A stretch of 64,000 bases of DNA from Bradyrhizobium erythrophlei (GTDB lineage Bacteria > Pseudomonadota > Alphaproteobacteria > Rhizobiales > Xanthobacteraceae): NCBI RefSeq assembly GCF_900142985.1, contig NZ_LT670849.1:2480001-2544000 (forward strand). The letters are read 5' to 3'. The position numbers and the translations under genes are program-made. A model generated the notes under the pieces. That model saw only the letters and a program-made list of their open reading frames with translations, was not told the origin of the DNA and did no database searches. Shown here piece by piece: positions 57,201-62,589 of the stretch (position 1 is its first letter; each line of letters opens with the position of its first letter).

Positions 57201-59991
57201 CCGTCGGTGCAACCGTGTCTATCTGGATATGGGTATCCAGCGTCACTCCGCTCGGCACCAGGGCGTTGCCGGTGCTATCGGTGATCGAGCCGGTATAACC
57301 CGTCACCGTCAGGTCGCCGGTGTTGGTATCCCCGGTCTTAATCGTGTAGACGAACTTCCCCGTGGCGCTGTTATAGACCGCCGAAGCGCCGTTGCTCAGC
57401 GTCAGCGCCGCGCCATTGGCAATCGTCAGCGTCTCGCTTGCGGCAAGCGTGAACGTCACCGACTGTCCGGCATTGAGGTCGCTGCCATTCGTCGTCGTGT
57501 CCGTCAGCGACGTCACCGTCGGGAGCGTCTCCGCCACCGTCACGTTCTGGCTGAAGTTTGCCGGATTGCCGTGGCTGTCGGTCACCTGTGCGGCAATGGT
57601 TGCGGTGCCGTTGGCCAGCGCGATCGCATCGGCGGCCGGGATGGTGGCACTCCAGGCGGAGCCGTTCACGGTCGCCGTATAGGTCTTGGTTACCCCGTTG
57701 TCGGTAACCGTCACGTTGAAGGTCGAGTTGGAAGCAATCCCGCTGACCGAACCGCCCAGCGTGACGCCGGCCGCCGCATTCGCAGCGTTGATGATGTTGT
57801 TGCCGTCGATCGGGTTGATCGTCAGCACCGGGCCAGTCTCGGCCACCGTTACGTTCTGACTGAAACTTGCCGGATTGCCGAAGCCGTCGGTCACCTGCGC
57901 GGCGATGGTCGCGGTCCCGTTGGCGAGCGTTGTCGCGTCACCCGCCGGGATCGTCGCGCTCCAACCGGTGCCGGTGCCGTCGACAGTCGCCAGATAGGTC
58001 TTGGTTACGCCGTTGTCGGTGACCGTCACATTGAAGGTGGAGTTGGCGGCAAGCCCGCTGACCGAACCACCCAGCGTGACGCCGGCCGCCGCATTCGCAG
58101 CGTTGATCACATTGGTGCCGTCGACCGGATTGATCGCCACCGTCGGGAGGGTCTCGGCCACCGTCACGTTCAGGCTTGCCGAAGCCTGGTTGCCGTCGGC
58201 ATCGGTAACCAGCGCCGAGACGGTCGCGGTGCCATTGGCGAGCGCCGTCGCATCGCTCGACGGAATCGTCGCACTCCATCCCGTTGCAGCGCCGTTGACG
58301 GTCGCAACATAGGTCTTGGTCACGCCGTTGTCGGTAACCGTGACGTTGAAGGTACTGCCCGCGACGAGCCCAGTGACAGAGCCCTTCAGGGTCACGCCGG
58401 CCGCCGCCTCGACGGCATTGATGACGCCGTTGCCGCCAACCGGCGCAATCGACACGGTCGGACCGGTCTCGGCCACCGTGACGGCCTGGCTGGCGTAAGC
58501 CTGGCTGCCGTCGGCACCGGTAACCTGGGCCGCGACGGTCGCAGCACCGTTGGCGAGCACGATCGCATCCGCCGCCGGGATCGTGGCGCTCCAACCGGTG
58601 CCGGCGCCGTTGACGGTCGCGACATAACTCTTGACGACGCCGTTATTGGTGACGGTGACGTCGAAAGTACTACCCGCGGTAAGCCCGCTGATCGAACCGG
58701 TCACCGCCACGCCGACCGCGGCGTCTGCGGAGCCGATCTGGTCGTTGCCATCGATCGGATCGATCGTGACCGTGACAACCAATGGCTCCGAGGTGATCGG
58801 GGGCGTGGTCGTGGTCTGCGACGTGGTGGTCGTCGTGCTGGCTTCGGTAGTTTGCAAACTGACCGTCTGCACTTGCGCCGCGTCAGTCGTGGCCGTCTGG
58901 CTTTTGCTACCGCTCGGATCGGTAAAGACGGTCGTTGACGGAGGGGCGCTCGGCAGCACGGGAGGGCTACCGACGGCGGCCGTTTTGGTCGAGGCCGTAT
59001 TCGTGTTGTTGTTCGGAGCCGTGTTTTCGGTGTGCTGCGGCAGGTTCGGATATTGCAGCTTCCCGGTGTCGTAGGTGGTCTGTAGCTGTTGAACTGAACT
59101 GAATTCCTGGGCGACCTGGGTCGGGGTCTTGCTGACCTCTTGGGTGGTGACCTGGAAGTTGGCGCCTGGTGTTACCGCAAGCGATGGGCCATTGCTCGAG
59201 ACTGTGCCAATCCGATCTCCGGCGTTGTTGAAGACCTCGACGACGTGGACCACACCGTCCTGCTGATCAGCAACGGAAACGTTAACGTGCCCGTCGGTCG
59301 AGTCGAGTCCCGCGAGAAGCACCGTCCCGCGGACGCCAATCGTTGCAACTGGCGTCGTAACTTTCATATCGCCGGTAGGAGCGACCTGGCCCGCTATTAG
59401 GCTAAGGCTGCCCTGGATGAGGCTAAAAAGCGCCTGGTTGGCAGTGCCCGCCGGATCATAGTCCAGCTCATTCACCACGAAGCGGGTCGTTGCGGCCAGA
59501 TTGAACGCCGATCCGTCGTCCAGCACCATGCCGAGCGTCGAGTTACTGCCGGTCTGGATGACGTCGTTCCGATATATCGTGTCTCCGGTGTTGACGACGA
59601 TCGCGACGCCGTTGCGAACGATGCTGGCGCTGCCCGTCATCACGACGACGTGCCCTACAACCTTGTCGCTCGGTGCCGACGTGCCCGCCTGCGCGTATTT
59701 GGTGTAACCGGTTATCGCATCGATAAAGCGAGGGTCCAGCGGGGCTCCCTCGGGAGAGACGAGCGTCGGGCGTTTCTCGTGCGCGAAGTAATCGTGCAAG
59801 ACATAGCGATGGATCTGATCGGAGATAACCAGGTCCCTGCCGGACCGTGCATAATCGCCCGAGAAAAGCAGGTGAGCGTCCGGGACAATGACTGTCTCGG
59901 CGGGTCCCGATGGGACAACCGCGTTAAAATCGAACTTGGCTGGCTCAGCGGCGGCTAAACCACCCAATTCGGGGCTGACGAGCTTGTTCAA
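45208..59991 (-). CDS. Giant 4,927-residue repeat protein, probable type I-secreted adhesin
   Basis: A 14.8-kb uninterrupted frame. The start codon is TTG 59991 after GGGGTGGG; no ATG or GTG is in frame upstream before a stop. Domains: FecR-type domain, residues about 108-255; Thr/Asn/Ser-rich linker, 300-405; four Ig-like repeats of about 105 aa (405-820); six 104-105-aa repeats with SLTDTTTNGSDL (820-1450); one Ig-like repeat and a diverged seventh copy (to 1650); five 119-120-aa repeats with SVTAPSGDDGPGT (1650-2250); another Ig-like repeat; a beta-helix-like part with three copies of a 120-aa block (2430-3060); then Asn/Gly/Ser-rich beta-helix repeats (3060-4700). The C-terminus has a cadherin-like segment, one RTX-like element (GTTGNDVIFSGGGSDVLTGG) and a terminal LHASNFILHS of type I secretion substrates. 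There is no N-terminal signal peptide or beta-barrel, supporting one-step secretion. No exporter is in the window. Confidence 0.9.
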   Translation of the reverse strand: MNKLVSPELGGLAAAEPAKFDFNAVVPSGPAETVIVPDAHLLFSGDYARSGRDLVISDQIHRYVLHDYFAHEKRPTLVSPEGAPLDPRFIDAITGYTKYAQAGTSAPSDKVVGHVVVMTGSASIVRNGVAIVVNTGDTIYRNDVIQTGSNSTLGMVLDDGSAFNLAATTRFVVNELDYDPAGTANQALFSLIQGSLSLIAGQVAPTGDMKVTTPVATIGVRGTVLLAGLDSTDGHVNVSVADQQDGVVHVVEVFNNAGDRIGTVSSNGPSLAVTPGANFQVTTQEVSKTPTQVAQEFSSVQQLQTTYDTGKLQYPNLPQHTENTAPNNNTNTASTKTAAVGSPPVLPSAPPSTTVFTDPSGSKSQTATTDAAQVQTVSLQTTEASTTTTTSQTTTTPPITSEPLVVTVTIDPIDGNDQIGSADAAVGVAVTGSISGLTAGSTFDVTVTNNGVVKSYVATVNGAGTGWSATIPAADAIVLANGAATVAAQVTGADGSQAYASQAVTVAETGPTVSIAPVGGNGVINAVEAAAGVTLKGSVTGLVAGSTFNVTVTDNGVTKTYVATVNGAATGWSATIPSSDATALANGTATVSALVTDADGNQASASLNVTVAETLPTVAINPVDGTNVINAANAAAGVTLGGSVSGLAANSTFNVTVTDNGVTKTYLATVDGTGTGWSATIPAGDATTLANGTATIAAQVTDGFGNPASFSQNVTVAETGPVLTINPIDGNNIINAANAAAGVTLGGSVSGIASNSTFNVTVTDNGVTKTYTATVNGSAWSATIPAADAIALANGTATIAAQVTDSHGNPANFSQNVTVAETLPTVTSLTDTTTNGSDLNAGQSVTFTLAASETLTIANGAALTLSNGASAVYNSATGKFVYTIKTGDTNTGDLTVTGYTGSITDSTGNALVPSGVTLDTHIQIDTVAPTVVSLTNTTTNGSDLNAGQSVTFTLAASETLTIANGAALTLSNGASAVFNSATGKFVYTVQSGDTNTSDLTVTGYTGSITDAAGNALVKSGVTLDTHVQIDTVAPTVASLTDTTTNGSDLNAGQSVTFTLTSSEPLTIANGAALTLSNGASAIYNSATGKFVYTVIAGQDTGDLTVTGYSGSISDGAGNALVKSGVTLDTHVQIDTVAPTVASLTDTTTNGSDLDAGQSVTFTLTDSEALAIANGAALTLSNGASAVYNSTTAKFVYTVQSGDINTSDLTVTGYTGSIADGAGNALVKSGVTLDTHVQIDTVAPTVVSLADATTNGSDLNAGQSVTFTLTGSETLTIANGAALTLSNGASAVYNSTTAKFVYTVLSGDTNTSDLTVTGYTGSITDAAGNALVKSGVTLDTHVQIDTIAPTVTSLTDTTTNGSDLNAGQSVTFTLSVSETLTIANGAALTLSNGASALYNSSTGQFVYTVVAGQDTSDLTVTGYSGSITDGAGNALVKSGVTLDTHVQIDTTAPTVSINTSGGTTNQNVQLISGSADIGDVGATVNIYDNGGLTPVATTTVLAGGNWNTDVTLATGPNLLVAKVTDGAGNTGTSNTVTFDLSTTAPTVTSLTDATSNGTDLDVGQSVTFTLTASEALTVASGAALTLNNGATAVYSSGSGTTSLTFVYTVASGHDTNDLTVTGYTGSIKDTAGNGLVTGGVTLDTGVQIDTTAPTVASVTAPSGDDGPGTVVAFTVNFSEAVTVNTTGGSPTLTLSNGATATYVSGSGSTGLVFNYTVGATGSGQDATDLATATNALLLNGATIKDTAGNVAVLTGASNVNPTGTLQIDTTAPTVASVTAPSGDDGPGTVVAFTVNFTEAVTVNTTGGSPTLTLSNGATATYVSGSGSTGLVFNYTVGATGSGQDATDLATAATNALLLNGATIKDVAGNVAVLTGASNVNPTGTLQIDTTAPTVASVTAPSGDDGPGTVVAFTVNFTEAVTVNTTGGSPTLTLSNGATATYVSGSGSTGLVFNYTVGATGSGQDATDLATAATNALLLNGATIKDVAGNVAVLTGASNVNPTGTLQIDTTAPTVASVTAPSGDDGPGTVVAFTVNFTEAVTVNTTGGSPTLTLSNGATATYVSGSGSTSLVFNYTVGATGSGQDATDLATAATNALLLNGATIKDVAGNVAVLTGASNVNPTGTLQIDTTAPTVASVTAPSGDDGPGTVVAFTVNFSEVVTVNTTGGSPTLKLSNGAIATYVSGSGSTSLVFNYTVGATGSGQDAADLATAATNALLLNGGTIKDAAGNAAVLTGASNVNPTGTLQIDTTAPTVSITTTGGTTSQTSQTISGQVDVLDAGATVKIFDNGGTTAVATTTVLGDGSWSISVPLVSGTNSLVAKVTDAAGNVGTSNTVQFTLPNFTVQWIGQTGQNWGTAGNWSTLALPISTDDVLIGVADNVLFNSSTSTIDGLYSVAGSTLSVSNGTFTVSSASTVSNLQGSIALSGGTFTSNAQMTVGSLNQSGGTLSGSGLLTVTGATSFSGNSTETGSGAGSETKAQSGATFAGGTTLTLSARTLDLQGTSSTTGAGNNFNDIINLNNGSSLTVDVGATFTDATITGGGNALVIQSTSGTAGTVTNLGTWQKTGNSSGNDTISVAFSTTNGTVLVQNGVLNLTGGGTDTNASYQGSGQVQFGGGTRTLDSASSITSGVIFGGTGTTTTINGTYNASSTNVQNGTANLLGTITGLGATTISSGTLNLSTAGTTATSLTESGGTLTGSGLLTVTGATSFSGNSTETGSGAGSETKAQSGATFAGGTTLTLSARTLDLQGTSSTTGAGNNFNDIINLNNGSSLTLDVGATFTDATITGGGNALVIQSTSGTAGTVTNLGTWQKTGNSSGNDTISVAFSTTNGTVLVNNGVLNLTGGGTDTNASYQGAGSIEFGGGTRTLDSASSITSGVIFGGGTTTVNGTYNASSTTVNGGTANLLGTITGLGATTISSGTLNLSTAGTTATSLTESGGTLTGSGLLTVTGATSFSGNSTETGSGAGSETKAQSGATFAGGTTLTLSARTLDLQGTSSTTGAGNNFNDIINLNNGSSLTLDVGATFTDATITGGGNALVIQSTSGTAGTVTNLGTWQKTGNGKTVVNVAFNNSGSINVQQGTLQLMGTLTNLAGSSLIIQNATIELAAVSGGTNVSFGGTSGTLQLDSTVSSTQSAAVSAVSSGAAVTITGNGSVTSTLADAIDVTASGGNVSITPAGAVTGGKIGISVVQNGTGNITVTGSGPIIGQSGQGIFAEENSSASGSISINGSGNVTGTGTGNSGILAEILNPANSSNIIVAQTGNISGGNNGIRAFTDGNGNVTVMTASGISITGSQLIGISAASFGTGSVSVTTASGDIITSGSAGISAFNDATSVPQVGGLTTSSITVTAAGTINSGTTLTSSYFPPAGIIAGYNGTTANGGSPNPAVFGNVFVNNSANINAAAGDGIRTYNYGNGNITVADLAGTTVTTPDRFGILASVFGVGDISISTAATSDTINSGSTGIQANNNAINISAAATSTIGITALGTINSGLATTGGEPGGIWAGYNGGNSGTFASNVQGNVSVDSSATIHTALGAGVGLYNWGTGNVTATLEASSIITATAQGVSAFAQGGGNAAVTNHGAITVATGVGISAGTGTAAGAGTNGLITVTNTGSVDGLGSVSRPVIQINNESTKAASFANSGTVTADQFSTSEQNLAVADYNGSLTINNSGTIKGNIGLANGTFNNNSGGIWNVNGGNFFGGGTNAVNNAGTINASGTSVFGASGTLAFNNSGAVNLSADSYTYIGGAVSGFNGASGTFTIGDFSTLELTNAFAAGQAVSFFDGNGLLMLDDPSAFAGLIANMQIGDTIQLSLPNGVSIQSASVITQVVSGVTETFLQITLSNSTSENIQLSNFAAGAQFSLLSSNEIQLVPSGAPTISGSSGPLTEPVLSSQQFYVLSNATISGSGGPGFAASSSDPTAGHFLTVEITQGSSISGLSGTANGVNLTTTSAANANIALVNAGSITSAGGNGINTSIVSGTGATIIVDSGSVSGAVNGINASTTGTGPISIDTNGVATITGTGAGTTTNPGIAISAVSSGGNVIVNTSPGNVLNSGSSGINAQDHASSIAQSANSSISVSTDGTINSGATPPSAGNEPGGIKAGFNGGSGPTTAVFGNVTINNGANITAGGGYGIFAFNDGVGNISVTDGVGGTGVGGNVTATAAGTTGEGNAQYGIGASAFEAGNINVTVASGTTIHSGSSGIQAINQANSTANPENITSSITVVAQGTIDSGVNEDNGGFAPAGIEAGFNPSTNSSTFNPNVAGNVLVDLAGGAGISAAAGDGIKAFNYGNGNVTVQVASGSSITATQSATTAQPNNQAAYGIGAFAFGTGNIAVTTAGDTINSGSAGIDAVNEATAISVSADATVMVTAAGSINAGTILTNSGSAPSGIVAGFFGGTSATANLNVNGTVIINNSANVDAAGGPGINAFNFGQGDVTVNDAANTTVIGETDGIRATQDSGGTGDVAVNVVSGVTITGTTDYGIFALSTGAGDISISTSSGDVITGGVGAIEASTTGVGTAAINNGGHLIGDVVAYDATFTNETGAEWSIDGTNTFTGTSTLTNTGLIESNGTSSITGLSGTTNVGTIQVETGNLTIAGPVTGGGAVMIVSGTMEFAGASDAHVQFATGMSTTGTLVLDDVVHSPFTGTVTGFAPGDTIDLVGISSGVTVTNSGGLQVNYGTGSFALTGNYNPSEFTVGPDGSGGTDITWNHQAPFILTNNLSTTNNGGTTTVSGLQISDSDPGVTSITLTATTAEAAEGSSISPASTSGSLSAVNAVLASGITYNPGATPPSQDMVTLTAVDNFGATETVNFVFNENSNNNLKGTTGNDVIFSGGGSDVLTGGGGIDQFVFKPTGGPTAVQHTITDFNASLDTLDLRQFSGTSTSAPPTETQVGNDTLVTIDATDSVLLKNVAVASLHASNFILHS
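50808..52660 (-). repeat. Three near-identical 365-bp blocks with 738/744-bp spacing inside the giant gene
   Basis: The block encoding NNFNDIINLNNGSSL and neighbours (50808-51170, 51546-51908, 52290-52652) recurs with almost unchanged DNA, as shown by CGAGCTCGTGCCCTGAAGG at 51001, 51739 and 52483: spacings 738 and 744 bp. The 6-bp difference is two extra codons in the intervening segment. Nucleotide-level identity beyond protein similarity implies recent duplication or gene conversion. Confidence 0.9.
53243..55039 (-). repeat. Five tandem 360-bp repeats in the giant gene (360,360,360,360,357)
   Basis: The boundary element GCCGTGGTGTCGATCTG recurs at 53243, 53603, 53963 and 54323 and 54683, with the next unit edge at 55040. 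The last copy is one codon shorter (TATN instead of TAATN). Copies 2-5 are nearly identical at DNA level. Each encodes a 120-residue beta-rich domain. Confidence 0.93.
55646..57529 (-). repeat. Six tandem 312-315-bp repeats in the giant gene
   Basis: The GTGTCGATCTG element is at 55646, 55958, 56273, 56588 and 56900 and (GTGTCTATCTG) 57215, giving units of 312, 315, 315, 312 and 315 bp. Two copies carry a one-codon-shorter VAGQD/IAGQD variant. A seventh, diverged copy follows at about 55050-55370 after an Ig-like insert. Confidence 0.93.
57530..58780 (-). repeat. Four tandem Ig-like repeats of about 306-318 bp
   Basis: Each unit reads roughly TV.I.P.DG......A..AAG, then GSVSGL...STFNVTVTDNGVTKTY, SATIP..DA..LANGTAT and VTVAET. 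They encode bacterial Ig-like modules near the N-terminal third. They are less alike at DNA level than the 360-bp set. Confidence 0.88.
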
Positions 59992-60041
59992 TTGCCCACC
60001 CCAGAAAACGCTTAAAAAACAGTTGTAAAAAACAATAAAAC

Positions 60042-60070
60042 ATTCGAGTGGTTGCCGCGGGGAAAGTCAA
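60042..60070 (-). promoter_or_regulatory. Candidate promoter of the giant adhesin gene
   Basis: On the minus strand TTGACT (60070-60065) and TCGAAT (60047-60042) are separated by 17 bp, 51-79 bp before the TTG start, in an AT-rich stretch that differs from the GC-rich surroundings. A moderate sigma70-like match. Confidence 0.4.
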
Positions 60071-60441
60071 TATGGCGGCGGGCCGGATGCGTATTTTTAC
60101 GTAGTTAATGCCGGCAGCGCGGCGACCGCCGATCCGGGCCTTCGGCGTCGGCCAGCCTTCGATCCTGGGCTCCTCTGGCCCTGAAGAGGCTGCCGGCAAC
60201 CTGCATAGAAATCTTTTGAAACAAATGGCCTGGCGCGTGGATTTGGGCGGCGCCTGGCTGAACGTGCACGCGCGTCATCAAGGCACAACGTCACTCTGGG
60301 TCATTTGCGGAGCCTAGCGATCGAGATCAAAATCCCGATCGGCTACCCGGCCGCTTGAAACCATTTTCCTAAACCCGCGAAACGATCCTGAAACGGAAAG
60401 GGGTCTAGCCTGCTCATCACGACCAACGATGGGGTTCGGTC
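60071..60441. other. Intergenic region upstream of the giant gene
   Basis: This 371-bp stretch, beyond the candidate promoter, contains open frames on both strands (for example minus 60097-60294) that have no family features or ribosome sites, and I treat them as chance. No terminator or operator is evident. The gene-poor length suggests a regulatory zone for the giant gene. Confidence 0.5.
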
Positions 60442-60525
60442 ATGTGGGCGTTTTTTGAAGACCTTTATCGCGAATATTGCCTGGCTCGTTTGCAGGAAAT
60501 GCGGAAGTACGAGCTATCGCACTGA
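60442..60525 (+). CDS. Small protein, 27 residues
   Basis: ATG 60442 to TGA 60525 encodes MWAFFEDLYREYCLARLQEM plus RKYELSH. A GGGGTT-type site lies about 6 bp upstream. The amphipathic sequence resembles short proteins seen in rhizobia, but I cannot name a family. It is 8 bp upstream of the next small ORF, suggesting a bicistron. Confidence 0.45.
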   Translation: MWAFFEDLYREYCLARLQEMRKYELSH

Positions 60526-60533
60526 GCATCGCC

Positions 60534-60644
60534 ATGGCACGTAACGAAATCATCGGCTGGGTAGCGGGGCTGCTCTTTGGCTTTGCTTTGACCGCCGGTG
60601 GCATCATCGCTCTTATAGAGAACACAGTACTGTCGCCTTGGTGA
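60534..60644 (+). CDS. Small single-pass membrane protein, 36 residues
   Basis: ATG 60534 to TGA 60644. Residues 7-27 are hydrophobic and Gly/Ala-rich (IIGWVAGLLFGFALTAGGIIA with flanking charges RNE and EN), as in a small inner-membrane helix with possible glycine packing. No strong ribosome site. Candidate only. Confidence 0.4.
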   Translation: MARNEIIGWVAGLLFGFALTAGGIIALIENTVLSPW

Positions 60645-61116
60645 GAGCGGCGCGGCCGTCAGGTCACTGCTCAAATGTCATATATGCAAGGTTTGGGACA
60701 TCCTGGCATTTGCGAACGTCCCGAGCCGATGGCGAATGTGGCGTGGCGGAGGGAAAGAAACTAGAAAAAACCTTGCTCGAGTTTGCTCCCAGACGCTCTC
60801 CCTAGCGAAAGAGAATCCCTGCTTTAGTCCATCATTTTGGGGGTTCTCTGTCCGAACCGATCGCGTTTCTCTAGCCCACCTCCGACCGCCTTCAATCTCC
60901 AAATCTCGGCTGTTTGGCCGTTAAGCTCGCTAACCCCCGATTTGCGCCGTTCACGTGACCGCTGGCCATTGCCGTCCGTGGTTCAGGTCCGATCAAGCAC
61001 CCATTCGAAGACAGTCGGCCAAGGATACAATCAATCGTTGAGTGTGACCTATTTCACAAGCCGGCGATCCCCCGTCCACTAGTCTTCTTGGGAATGTAGG
61101 CAGCCGGGAGGATGCA
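60645..61116. other. Intergenic region, no gene supported
   Basis: A 472-bp gap. A GGGAC/GTCCC pair near 60695-60722 could form a weak stem. A 62-residue frame at 60736-60924 has no ribosome site or family features. The last 20 bp carry GGGAGGATG, the ribosome site of the next gene. No tRNA-like fold was seen. Confidence 0.5.
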
Positions 61117-62277
61117 ATGACGGTCATCGATACGAACAGTAATTGCAGCGACAAGGTCGAGGTTTTGAGGGCCAAAGGTGTCACGGCCGTCGGGCGATAT
61201 TACCGGGTCGTCCACCCTGAATGGGCTCTTACAAAAACCGAGGCTCAAAAGCTCAGTAGTGCAGGAATAAAACTGTTCACAGTGTACGAAGATACGGGTC
61301 ACAATCTGACTCTGACTGCGGCGCAAGGAAAGTCCGACGGACAAAATGCGCTAGATCAAGCAATGGCAATCGGCCAGCCAACAGGGACGCCCATCTATTT
61401 TGCCCTCGAGGGTCTCCCCAACGGTTACGTGGAATCCGATCTGGCAGCCATCAGAAAGTACTTCAACGGTGTACAGCAGGCGATCGGATCGAAATACGCT
61501 CTTGGCGTTTACAGCAACGGCCTAGTTTGCGAAACGCTGCTTGACGAGGGCATTTGCTCGTATACCTGGCTTTCCGCCTCCAAAGCCTTTGCGGGCACGC
61601 GGGATTTCTACCGAAGCGGTCGCTGGAACCTTTCGCAGATGACACCGCTCGATCAAGACTGGGACAAGCTGAGTGTCGACATCAACGAAGTTAAGACGGA
61701 TTTCGGAGCGTTTGCCGTAACGGGCGCAGTTGCTGCAGCCGGTGTTTTGGCTCCAACCGTCGCAGATATGGCAGCGGCGGCGGCCTCTTCGGGCAACTTT
61801 TATAATGACGTCATTATGGCGGATCCACGCTTCAACAGTCCGAAACGCATAGCCGACCCGGAGCTTCTCGAGCCAACGACTAGGGACCTGGTGCAAGCCG
61901 TCATAGCGGATGCCGCAACAAATGGTCTCAAGCTGATGATCTTCGAGACTTACCGCAGCCAAGCCCGCCAAGTTGCACTTTTCAATCAAGGCGCCACCAA
62001 GCTAAAACAGGTCGGCGTCCATCACTTCGGCCTGGCGTGCGACATCGTAAAGGACATCAATGGTCAACCTTCCTGGAAGGGCGATTTCTCGATGCTCGGA
62101 GCTCTCGCAAAGCACCATAAGCTGATTTGGGGAGGTGACTGGGGCACGCCCGGTAGCGTCCATACGTTTGTCGATACTGATCACGTGCAGCGAGTAACGC
62201 TCGGCCGCCAGGCGCGTCTTTTTGACGGCGATTGGTACCCCGACGCAAATTACGATCCCTATGCGGATCTAAACTAG
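61117..62277 (+). CDS. DUF1906 (glycoside hydrolase-like) and M15 peptidase fusion
   Basis: A 386-residue two-domain protein. Residues 1-200 are DUF1906-like (VIDTNSNCSDKVEVLRAKGVTAVGRYYR..., TVYEDTG, GTPIYFALEG), the TIM-barrel of Rv2525c and relatives. After a hydrophobic Ala-rich segment (about 208-230) residues 235-386 are an M15-type metallopeptidase (VanY/endolysin-like) with H302-H303, D309 (HHFGLACD) and H356 (DHVQ) as candidate zinc ligands. Such proteins cut D-Ala-D-Ala or stem peptides of peptidoglycan. No signal peptide is evident. GGGAGG precedes ATG 61117. Confidence 0.82.
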   Translation: MTVIDTNSNCSDKVEVLRAKGVTAVGRYYRVVHPEWALTKTEAQKLSSAGIKLFTVYEDTGHNLTLTAAQGKSDGQNALDQAMAIGQPTGTPIYFALEGLPNGYVESDLAAIRKYFNGVQQAIGSKYALGVYSNGLVCETLLDEGICSYTWLSASKAFAGTRDFYRSGRWNLSQMTPLDQDWDKLSVDINEVKTDFGAFAVTGAVAAAGVLAPTVADMAAAAASSGNFYNDVIMADPRFNSPKRIADPELLEPTTRDLVQAVIADAATNGLKLMIFETYRSQARQVALFNQGATKLKQVGVHHFGLACDIVKDINGQPSWKGDFSMLGALAKHHKLIWGGDWGTPGSVHTFVDTDHVQRVTLGRQARLFDGDWYPDANYDPYADLN

Positions 62278-62589
62278 CCCCACAAAATGGGTTAACGCCG
62301 TCTACGTATCGCGCCGCCTGCGGCCGCGAGGGGGCATCGAGACGGGGGAAACGCAATCGGACGGAAAATCCCGGCTCTACTTCTTCGCAGAGTGATAGTT
62401 ATAGTGTGAAACGGTTCACATCGCTAACGGGCCGGTTGGGGTAACAATCGCCAATATTGCAACGGTGCAACTCAAGGCAGGATGACCCTTCGGTCCGTTT
62501 GCTAGTTTGGGTATTCCGCGATCTACGTATTAAGCGCACCGACCATGGTGCCCTGGTAACATCATGCAGCGAGGTTTCGGGAGGTGTCG
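62278..62589. other. Intergenic region upstream of the P450 gene
   Basis: A 312-bp gap. It carries the inverted repeat listed separately and a GGGAGG site (62579-62584) before the P450 ATG. I see nothing else. Confidence 0.5.
62405..62420. promoter_or_regulatory. Candidate operator palindrome upstream of the P450
   Basis: TGTGAA-ACGG-TTCACA is a perfect 6-bp inverted repeat with 4-bp centre; if read as TGTGAAAC/GGTTCACA it is a near-perfect CG-centred palindrome of LacI-family type. It is 170 bp before the P450 start. Its binding protein is unknown. Confidence 0.4.

Noticed and set aside
53243..58780. Tandem repeats considered as a CRISPR array
   Set aside because: Units are 300-360 bp, fully coding and continuous; no short repeats with unique spacers and no cas genes.
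56914..58938. A 674-codon plus-strand frame inside the giant gene
   Set aside because: Same reason: antisense, His/Arg-rich repeats mirror the sense repeats and no ribosome site or family features occur.
60645..61116. tRNA or small RNA in the gap before the DUF1906 gene
   Set aside because: No cloverleaf or T-loop pattern and no terminator with T-run could be found.
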